DNA from: JBEKHI01 sp050012355
GTDB lineage: Bacteria; Actinomycetota; Actinomycetes; Streptosporangiales; Streptosporangiaceae
Assembly: GCA_050012355.1 (NCBI GenBank)
Contig: JBEKHI010000292.1
Coordinates: forward strand, 1-11,121
Reading direction: 5' to 3'
DNA: 11,121 bases
The notes under the pieces are model-generated. The model made no database searches. It saw nothing but the letters and a program-made list of their open reading frames with translations, and had not been told where the DNA came from. This document shows, piece after piece, positions 1-5,527 of the stretch (positions within the stretch are counted from its first letter, which is position 1; every line of letters begins with the position of its first letter). The position numbers were made by a program, and so were the translations under genes.

Positions 1-1471
1 GACCGCCGCGGCCAGGAGCCGCCGTGCCCGGGTCATCCTGATCCCGGTACTCGACATCCTCCAGTCGGTGCCGGTTCTGGGCTTCCTCGCCATCACCGTC
101 ACCTTCTTCATCGCCCTGTTCCCTGGTTCGGAACTCGGCCTGGAGTGCGCGTCGATCTTCGCGATCTTCACCGCCCAGGCCTGGAACATGACGTTCAGCA
201 TGTACCACTCCCTGGTCACCCAGCCGATCGAGCTGGATGAAGCGGCCCGCATGTTCCGGCTGACCAAGTGGCAGCGGTTCTGGCGCCTGGACGTGCCCAG
301 CTCGATGATCGGGCTGCTCTGGAACGGCATGATGAGCTTCGGGGGCGGCTGGTTCTTCCTCGCCGCCTCGGAGGCCATCAGCGTCGGCAACAACAACTAC
401 ACGCTGCCGGGGATCGGTTCCTACGTGCAGTCCGCCGTGGACAAGGGTGACGTGGGCGAGGTAGGCATCGCCATCGTCGTTATGGTCATCATGGTGGTTG
501 GTGTGAACGTCCTGTTCTGGCGGCCGCTGGTGGCTTACGCCGAGAAGTTCCGGGTGGAGACATCGGAGGCTGCCGAGCAGCCCAAAAGCTACGTACTGAA
601 CATCCTGCGCCAGTCGAACATCCCTTCCTACATCGCCAGGCCGATGAAGCCGGCCGGCCGGGTCCTGGATCGGGTGACCCGCCCGTTCGGGCTAGCCGAG
701 TATCCCTTGCGCACCCCCGAGTACAAGCGGCGCGCTGGTGACGTCGTTTTCGCGGGCCTTACCGGGGTCCTGATCCTGTGGGGCGTCTACCGGGGAGTGC
801 TCTATTTTGGCCACTCCGCCGGGTTCGGCCAGTTCACCCGGTGCCTATGGCTCGGCTTGCTGACGTTTGCGCGCGTCGCGGTCGTCGTGGTGGCCTCAAC
901 GGCGATCTGGGTTCCGGTCGGGGTGAAGATCGGGATGAGCCCCAGACTCTCCCGCTATGCCCAGCCCGTCGTCCAGGTGCTCGCTAGCTTCCCGGCCATT
1001 TTGCTGTTCCCATTCGCCATCGTGATCTTCCTTGCCCTGGGTATCTCCCTCAACTACGGCGGGATCCTCCTCATGGCGCTGGGCGCCCAGTGGTACATCC
1101 TGTTCAACGTCATCGCCGGGGCCAGCGCCATCCCGACCGAGTTGCGGGAGATGGCGGAGGAGTTCCGCTTCCCCTGGAAGCAGAGATGGCGGGAGCTGAT
1201 TCTCCCCGGGGTTTTCCCTTATTACGTCACCGGGGGCATCACGGCCGCCGGCGGGGCGTGGAACGCCTCGATCGTGGCGGAGATCGCCACCTACGGAAAG
1301 CACCACCTAGCCGCCAGCGGCCTTGGTTCCTACATTGCCGAGGCAACCACGAGAGGTGACTTTGCCGACGTTCTCACCGGCATCGTCGTCATGAGCTTCT
1401 ACGTCGTGGTGGTCAACCGGCTGCTGTGGCGGCCGCTGTACCACCTGGCGGAAACCAAGTACTCGCTATGA
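1..1471 (+). CDS. ABC importer permease with two fused membrane modules, NitT/TauT type (5' partial)
   Basis: Membrane-spanning subunit of an ABC importer. The frame is open from position 2, with no start visible, so the N-terminus lies outside the window; the GTG at 68 sits inside the conserved stretch LDILQSVPVLGF and is not the start. The visible 489 residues hold two BPD_transp_1-like modules. Each has an EAA loop that contacts the ATPase: ELDEAARMFRLTKWQRF (about nt 230-285) and ELREMAEEFRFPWKQRW (about nt 1138-1190). Each ends in a similar tail, VNVLFWRPLVAYAE and VNRLLWRPLYHLAE, as expected of a tandem duplication and fusion. A cytoplasmic linker (about nt 545-735) joins them. The ATPase gene follows 20 nt later in the same operon. 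Family knowledge: relatives import nitrate, sulfonates, bicarbonate or similar small solutes. No substrate-binding protein gene is seen, so the substrate is unknown. Confidence in the class is high. Confidence 0.93.
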   Translation, partial: TAAARSRRARVILIPVLDILQSVPVLGFLAITVTFFIALFPGSELGLECASIFAIFTAQAWNMTFSMYHSLVTQPIELDEAARMFRLTKWQRFWRLDVPSSMIGLLWNGMMSFGGGWFFLAASEAISVGNNNYTLPGIGSYVQSAVDKGDVGEVGIAIVVMVIMVVGVNVLFWRPLVAYAEKFRVETSEAAEQPKSYVLNILRQSNIPSYIARPMKPAGRVLDRVTRPFGLAEYPLRTPEYKRRAGDVVFAGLTGVLILWGVYRGVLYFGHSAGFGQFTRCLWLGLLTFARVAVVVVASTAIWVPVGVKIGMSPRLSRYAQPVVQVLASFPAILLFPFAIVIFLALGISLNYGGILLMALGAQWYILFNVIAGASAIPTELREMAEEFRFPWKQRWRELILPGVFPYYVTGGITAAGGAWNASIVAEIATYGKHHLAASGLGSYIAEATTRGDFADVLTGIVVMSFYVVVVNRLLWRPLYHLAETKYSL

Positions 1472-1481
1472 CCGCGGCCTA

Positions 1482-1488
1482 GGGGGAG
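1482..1488 (+). promoter_or_regulatory. Ribosome binding site of the ABC ATPase gene
   Basis: GGGGGAG lies 3 nt before the ATG at 1492, in the 20-nt gap after the permease stop. It fixes the start of the ATPase and supports co-transcription with the permease. Confidence 0.7.
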
Positions 1489-1491
1489 CAG

Positions 1492-2847
1492 ATGACCGAC
1501 GTACAGACACCCGCCGTCGCCAGCTATGTGCCGACGGGCGACGTCATACTCGAAGTGAACCAGCTCACGAAGCATTTCACCTCCCCAGACGGCCAGCCTC
1601 TCCCGGTGCTGGATAACGTCAGCCTCCAGCTGCGCTCAGGCGAGATCGTCGCGCTCCTCGGCAAGTCGGGTTCCGGCAAATCCACCCTGCTGCGCTGCAT
1701 CGCCGGGCTGATCGCGCCGACCGCGGGCACCGTGTCGTACCGCGGCACGCGGATAAACGGGGCCAACCCGGGCGTGGCCATGGTCTTCCAGAGCTTCGCG
1801 CTCCTTCCGTGGCTCACCGTCCAGGCCAACACCGAGGTGGGCCTGCAAGCCCGCGGTGTGCCGTCGGCCGAGCGCCGGAAGCGAGCGCTGGAAATGATCG
1901 ACCTGATCGGTCTCGACGGATTCGAGGAGGCCTATCCCAAGGAGCTCTCGGGCGGCATGCGCCAGCGGGTCGGCTTCGCCCGTGCACTGGTGGTCGAGCC
2001 CGATGCGCTGCTGATGGACGAGCCGTTCAGCGCACTCGATGTGCTGACAGCTGAGAACCTCAGGACCGAGCTGCTGAATCTGTGGGGCGGCAGGGATTTC
2101 CCCACCAAGGCCATCCTGATCGTTACCCACAACATCGAGGAAGCGGTGCAGATGGCCGACCGCATCCTCGTGCTGTCCTCCAACCCGGGCCGGTTCAAAG
2201 CCGAGATCCACTGCGACCTGTCCCGGCCCCGCGACCGGCGGGCTCCTGAGTTCGAGGCCCTGGTCGACCAGATCTACGCGATCATGACCGAGCAGGTCGG
2301 CGCGGAAGCGGGCCAGCAGACCACCGTCGTGGAGCCGGGCCTGGCATCGCCTACCGAACTTCCCCTTCCGCACGTCAGCGTCGGCGGGCTGGCGGGCCTG
2401 CTGGAGATCCTCGAGAGCCGTGGCGGCCGGGACGACCTGCCGGAGCTCGGCCGCCTGCTGACGTTCGAGGTCGACGACCTGCTGCCCATCGTCGACGCGG
2501 CCGAAATGCTCGGTTTCGCCGCGGTCGCCGACGCCGACATCGAGCTCACCGTCACGGGTAACGCCCTGGCCGACGCGGACATCCGCACCTCCAAGGAGCT
2601 GTTCGCGGCCGCGGCGGCCACCCGTGCGCCGCTGGTGCGGGCCATCGTCCGGGCCCTGGAGACTACCAAGGACCACACCCTCAGCGAACGCTTCTTCCTC
2701 GACCTCCTGCAGCGCGGGTTCAGCGAGGATGAAGCCCGGGCCCAGCTCGACACCGCGATCAACTGGGGCCGCTACGCCGAGCTGTTTGACTACCACGCCG
2801 ACGCTGGCGAGCTAATCCTCACCCCGCCGGACGATCACGTGGCCTGA
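1492..2847 (+). CDS. ABC importer ATP-binding protein with C-terminal AAA-associated domain (NitT/TauT type)
   Basis: ATPase that powers the importer whose permease is encoded just upstream; cytoplasmic, bound to the membrane subunit. At 451 residues it is far longer than a plain nitrate/taurine ATPase (about 250-270). Nucleotide-binding domain, residues about 18-270: Walker A GKSGSGKST (57-65), Q-loop Q100 in VFQSFALLPWLTV, signature LSGGM (152-156), Walker B ALLMDEP (172-178) and H-loop H213. All catalytic residues are intact. After an acidic, Pro-rich linker (about 271-295), residues about 296-447 form a second domain matching the AAA-associated C-terminal domain known in this transporter subgroup: helical, with a run resembling a winged helix (FEVDDLLPIVDAAEMLGFA, 325-343). 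Inference: this domain may sense a ligand or gate the pump. The ATG has a good ribosome binding site. A hairpin follows the stop by 11 nt, suggesting the operon ends here. Confidence 0.95.
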   Translation: MTDVQTPAVASYVPTGDVILEVNQLTKHFTSPDGQPLPVLDNVSLQLRSGEIVALLGKSGSGKSTLLRCIAGLIAPTAGTVSYRGTRINGANPGVAMVFQSFALLPWLTVQANTEVGLQARGVPSAERRKRALEMIDLIGLDGFEEAYPKELSGGMRQRVGFARALVVEPDALLMDEPFSALDVLTAENLRTELLNLWGGRDFPTKAILIVTHNIEEAVQMADRILVLSSNPGRFKAEIHCDLSRPRDRRAPEFEALVDQIYAIMTEQVGAEAGQQTTVVEPGLASPTELPLPHVSVGGLAGLLEILESRGGRDDLPELGRLLTFEVDDLLPIVDAAEMLGFAAVADADIELTVTGNALADADIRTSKELFAAAAATRAPLVRAIVRALETTKDHTLSERFFLDLLQRGFSEDEARAQLDTAINWGRYAELFDYHADAGELILTPPDDHVA

Positions 2848-2858
2848 CATCGGCCTAT

Positions 2859-2881
2859 CCGTGCGGGTGGCGTCGGCACGG
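2859..2881 (+). terminator. Hairpin after the ABC operon, possible terminator
   Basis: CCGTGC (2859-2864) pairs with GCACGG (2876-2881) across an 11-nt loop, 11 nt after the ATPase stop. No T-run follows directly, so this is a weak or Rho-assisted terminator at best. Confidence 0.4.
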
Positions 2882-2906
2882 GATGACAGTCAATTCTAGA
2901 AATATA

Positions 2907-2935
2907 TTGCTAGTTTTATATTGCCAATATAAACT
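2907..2935 (+). promoter_or_regulatory. Candidate promoter of the LapA-domain gene
   Basis: TTGCTA (2907-2912) as -35 and TAAACT (2930-2935) as -10, 17 bp apart, each matching four of six bases of the sigma70 consensus. The start would fall near 2942, giving a leader of about 90 nt before the ATG at 3032. It lies in the most AT-rich patch between the two genes. No transcription data, so this is inference from sequence. Confidence 0.4.
2915..2933. promoter_or_regulatory. Perfect 19-bp palindrome, putative operator
   Basis: TTTATATTG-C-CAATATAAA: nine-base arms match perfectly around a single central C. The left half is echoed upstream: TATATTGC at 2903-2910 recurs at 2917-2924, 14 bp away. 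The palindrome fills the spacer and -10 of the candidate LapA promoter, the usual place for a repressor site. The cognate regulator is unknown. Confidence 0.5.
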
Positions 2936-3031
2936 GAGTGCAGGTACCAGGACCGGCCGCCGTCGGCAGCCCACCCGGTGCCGTCAAGGGGAATCACGCC
3001 AGGCTCGGTTCCCCGCTAAGGAAGTCCGGTT

Positions 3032-3397
3032 ATGTCCGAACCAGTGACACCAGCAGGTACGACCGGCACTCTGCCGCCGCCGTCAGTCAACGGCTCCGCC
3101 CCGCCGGTGCCCGCTCCGCAGGCGCCCCGCCGTCGGCTGCGCACCCGGATCAGCAGCATGCGCATCGCGCTGATCACGGGCACCGTGGTCCTCGTCGTGG
3201 TGCTGATCTTTATCATCCAGAACGCGAACGCCGTCAGCATCAACTTCCTCGGCGCCCACCTGCACCTGTCGCTGGCCGTGGCACTGCTGCTCGCCGCTAT
3301 CGCGGGCGCGCTGGTGATGGCCGCCGCCGGGACCGCGCGGATCACCCAGCTACGGCAGGTCATGCGCCGCGATCGGCACAAGTCCCACGTCGGGTAG
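3032..3397 (+). CDS. LapA-domain (DUF1049-like) small membrane protein
   Basis: A 121-residue inner-membrane protein. Residues 1-35 are a Pro/Ala/Thr-rich, probably disordered cytoplasmic tail; 36-43 are basic (RRRLRTRI). Two hydrophobic helices follow, about 44-62 (RIALITGTVVLVVVLIFII) and 79-98, then a basic C-terminus (RDRHKSHVG). The sequence FIIQNANAVSINFLGAHLHLSLAVALLLAAIAGALVM fits the LapA/DUF1049 pattern (helix, QN, beta-like F-L-G segment, second helix). In proteobacteria LapA acts with LapB in lipopolysaccharide assembly control; an actinomycete lacks that pathway, so the role here is unknown. The ATG is supported by AAGGAAG at 3018-3024. The gene stands alone, converging on marR. 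An overlapping frame beginning at 2938 was discarded because it lacks this family match. Confidence 0.85.
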   Translation: MSEPVTPAGTTGTLPPPSVNGSAPPVPAPQAPRRRLRTRISSMRIALITGTVVLVVVLIFIIQNANAVSINFLGAHLHLSLAVALLLAAIAGALVMAAAGTARITQLRQVMRRDRHKSHVG

Positions 3398-3416
3398 TCA
3401 GCCGGTAAATCCGACG
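3388..3416 (+). terminator. Weak hairpin at the end of the LapA-domain gene
   Basis: CGTCGG (3388-3393) pairs with CCGACG (3411-3416) around a 17-nt loop and spans the stop codon. There is no T-tract. Low-confidence terminator. Confidence 0.22.
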
Positions 3417-3474
3417 GCCAGCACGCTCGGCCCCGTCGCGCAGCTCCCCGGCCGGAGACGCCGACTCTGCGCTT

Positions 3475-3495
3475 GAAGGGTAGAAGTCACCCTTC
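3475..3495. terminator. Hairpin at the 3' end of the marR-type gene
   Basis: GAAGGGT (3475-3481) and ACCCTTC (3489-3495) form a 7-bp stem with a 7-nt loop covering the stop codon (3487-3489, minus strand). It sits between convergent genes and could stop either transcript, but no T-run follows on either strand. Confidence 0.35.
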
Positions 3496-3945
3496 TTCCA
3501 TCTGCGTGGCGAGTCGGCTCAGCGCGGGCAGCGCGTCGGCGATGGCACGCCGGTCGGTGGCATTCATGCGTTCCATGGCCCGGGCGGTGACCTCCGCCCT
3601 GATATCGCGCCAGCGGGCGATACGGTCCGCGCCGGCGGGGGTCAGCCTCAGTTCGGCGGACCTGCCGTCCGACTCGCCACGGTCCCGCCGCAGCAGTCCG
3701 TCGGCGGTGAGCTTGCTGACCAGGGTGGACACGCTGTTCGGCGCGAGTCCGAGTTCTCGTGCCGCCTCGGCGACGCTGATCCCAGGGATGCGGTTGGCCA
3801 GGCGCAGCAGCTCCGACCGCGCCGGGGGCAGCGGATCGGCGTCGGCTGCTTGCCGCACCGCGCGCCTGGCAACTCGCCGGATCACGCCAAGAGCGGTGAG
3901 CAACTCCTCCGACCAGGCACGGGTATCCGACACTACATCGTTCAC
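3487..3945 (-). CDS. MarR-family transcriptional regulator
   Basis: A 152-residue DNA-binding repressor or activator, dimeric in this family. Helices about 8-35 and 112-150 would form the dimer interface. The winged helix-turn-helix covers about 40-102: ISVAEAARELG (56-66) as the first HTH helix, PNSVSTLVSKLTADGLL (69-85) as the recognition helix, and the wing RRDRGESDGRSAELRLTPAG with the family-typical DGR motif and LT.AG. The start is GTG at 3945: an in-frame TGA lies upstream, no other start intervenes, and no Shine-Dalgarno is visible. A good promoter ends 7 nt before the GTG, so the mRNA is probably leaderless. The gene is divergent from the MFS transporter, 79 nt away, the classic layout in which a MarR protein represses itself and the transporter and is released by the transporter's substrate. 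The ligand is unknown. Confidence 0.92.
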   Translation of the reverse strand: MNDVVSDTRAWSEELLTALGVIRRVARRAVRQAADADPLPPARSELLRLANRIPGISVAEAARELGLAPNSVSTLVSKLTADGLLRRDRGESDGRSAELRLTPAGADRIARWRDIRAEVTARAMERMNATDRRAIADALPALSRLATQMEEG

Positions 3946-3952
3946 AGAGCTA

Positions 3953-3982
3953 ACTATATCGCGATTAATGCATATATGTCAG
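3953..3982 (-). promoter_or_regulatory. Leaderless promoter of the marR-type gene, with possible operator
   Basis: On the minus strand, -35 CTGACA (3982-3977), an 18-bp spacer and -10 TATAGT (3958-3953), then exactly 7 nt to the GTG at 3945. The spacer holds two perfect 8-bp palindromes, ATCGCGAT (3958-3965, touching the -10) and CATATATG (3971-3978). These are candidates for MarR binding and could also serve the divergent MFS gene. Confidence 0.6.
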
Positions 3983-4024
3983 GGGTACATGGCCATAACA
4001 AGCGCCCAACGAAGGGATGCGAAT

Positions 4025-5527
4025 ATGGCAACGACAGCGGGAACGGCCAGTGAGCCGGCTATTCGAAGTCTGATCCCGGCCCGGATTGACCGGCTCCCGT
4101 GGTCACGGTTCCACACCCGCCTGGTGATCGCCCTCGGCGTCGCCTGGGTACTGGACGGACTCGAGATCACCATCGCCAGCAACGTAGGGTCGGACCTCAC
4201 CCAGAAGTCCACGCTCAACCTCTCGGCCGGTGCCGTCGGCGACATCGCGACCTGGTACCTCATCGGCGAGGTGATCGGGGCCCTGGTGTTCGGCAGGCTG
4301 TCGGACAAGTTCGGCCGCCGGAACCTGTTCATGGTGACGCTGGGCGTCTACCTGATCGGCAGCGGACTGACCGCCGCGACCCAGGCGGGCGGGCACTGGT
4401 TCATCTACCTGTACGCGACCCGGGTGCTGGCCGGCTCCGGGATCGGCGGCGAATACGCCGCGATCAACTCCGCGATCGATGAGATGATCCCGGCGAAATA
4501 CCGTGGCCGCGTCGACCTCGCGGTGAACGGTACCTACTGGGCCGGCGCTCTCATCGGTACGGCCGCGACACTGTACATCCTGAACCACGTCTCGGCCTCG
4601 AACGGCTGGCGGATCGCCTACGTGGTGGGTCCGGTCCTCGCGCTGGTCATCCTGTTCGTCCGCCGGAACCTGCCCGAGTCGCCCCGCTGGCAGATTATGC
4701 ACGGCCGAGTGCAGCCAGCCGAGGCGTCGATCGCCGAGATCGAGCACGACGTCGAGCGCACCAAGGGCGAGATACCGCCCGTGGACCCCAGCAAGGAACT
4801 GGAGATAACGCCGACCGAACGAATCGGCTACATCGCCCTGCTCCGCGTGCTCTTCCGGCATTACCCCGGACGGTCGGTCCTGGTCGCCGCGCTGATGATC
4901 ACCCAGTCGTTCCTGTACAACGCGATCTTCTTCACCTACGGCCTGGTACTTGAATTCTTCTTCCACGTGAAGGCCACCGACACCGCGGTCTACTTCTTCG
5001 CGTTCGCCGCGGGCAACCTGCTCGGCCCGCTGACGATCGGGCGGCTGTTCGACACGGTCGGCCGCAAGAAGATGATCTCGGGCACCTACCTGCTGTCCGG
5101 AGTGCTGCTCGTCGGCTCGGCCCAGCTCTTCAAGGACGGCGATCTCAACGCGACCACGCAGACGCTGTGCTGGATGGTGATCTTCTTCTTCGCTTCCGCG
5201 GGTGCGTCGGCCGGGTACCTGACGGCCAGCGAGGTGTTCCCCATCGAGGTCCGCGCGCAGGCGATCGCGGTGTTCTTTGCCATCGCCCAGCTGTTCGGCT
5301 CCCTCGGCTCGCACCTGTACGGGCACCTGATCGGAACCGGCAACGACCCGAACAAGCTGTATGTCGGTTACCTGATCGGGGCCGGCGCCATGATCCTCGG
5401 CGGGGTGATCGCGATCTTCTTCGGGGTCGACGCCGAGGGTAAGCCCCTCGAGGAGGTGGCCAGGCCGCTATCGGTGGTGGCCAAGCCACCGGAAGGAATG
5501 CTGCGCCCCGGTGGCACCAGCACGTAA
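4025..5527 (+). CDS. MFS transporter (SV2/sugar-porter-like metabolite symporter), copy 1
   Basis: A 500-residue, 12-helix membrane transporter of the major facilitator superfamily. TM1 holds DGLE (44-47) in WVLDGLEITIAS, typical of proton-coupled porters of the sugar/SV2-like branch. Motif A is GRLSDKFGRR (90-99) between TM2 and TM3, with a second copy GRLFDTVGRK (339-348) in the other half. Also seen: the TM4 segment RVLAGSGIGGEYAAINSAIDEMIPAKYRGR (133-162), PESPRW (217-222) after TM6 and a charged central loop (about 223-280). The substrate cannot be read from sequence; organic acids or sugars are possible. The ATG at 4025 follows GAAGGGA (4011-4017); in-frame ATGs upstream (such as 3989) lack this, and the paralogue on the other strand begins similarly. 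Likely controlled by the divergent MarR protein. Confidence 0.93.
   Translation: MATTAGTASEPAIRSLIPARIDRLPWSRFHTRLVIALGVAWVLDGLEITIASNVGSDLTQKSTLNLSAGAVGDIATWYLIGEVIGALVFGRLSDKFGRRNLFMVTLGVYLIGSGLTAATQAGGHWFIYLYATRVLAGSGIGGEYAAINSAIDEMIPAKYRGRVDLAVNGTYWAGALIGTAATLYILNHVSASNGWRIAYVVGPVLALVILFVRRNLPESPRWQIMHGRVQPAEASIAEIEHDVERTKGEIPPVDPSKELEITPTERIGYIALLRVLFRHYPGRSVLVAALMITQSFLYNAIFFTYGLVLEFFFHVKATDTAVYFFAFAAGNLLGPLTIGRLFDTVGRKKMISGTYLLSGVLLVGSAQLFKDGDLNATTQTLCWMVIFFFASAGASAGYLTASEVFPIEVRAQAIAVFFAIAQLFGSLGSHLYGHLIGTGNDPNKLYVGYLIGAGAMILGGVIAIFFGVDAEGKPLEEVARPLSVVAKPPEGMLRPGGTST

Noticed and set aside
1636..2796. Long minus-strand open frame (386 codons) opposite the ABC ATPase
   Set aside because: A high-GC shadow of a gene with full ABC motifs; its translation is Arg/Gln/Val-rich with no family pattern.
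2938..3408. Plus-strand frame overlapping the LapA-domain gene
   Set aside because: Arg/Pro-rich out-of-frame translation; the frame at 3032 has a ribosome binding site and two membrane helices.
3473..4024. Extended N-terminus of MFS copy 1 over the marR region
   Set aside because: The frame is merely open opposite the MarR gene. The ribosome binding site and the paralogue's N-terminus put the start at 4025.
4103..5326. Minus-strand open frame (407 codons) opposite MFS copy 1
   Set aside because: Shadow frame; low-complexity acidic and Arg-rich translation, and the plus strand encodes a clear transporter.
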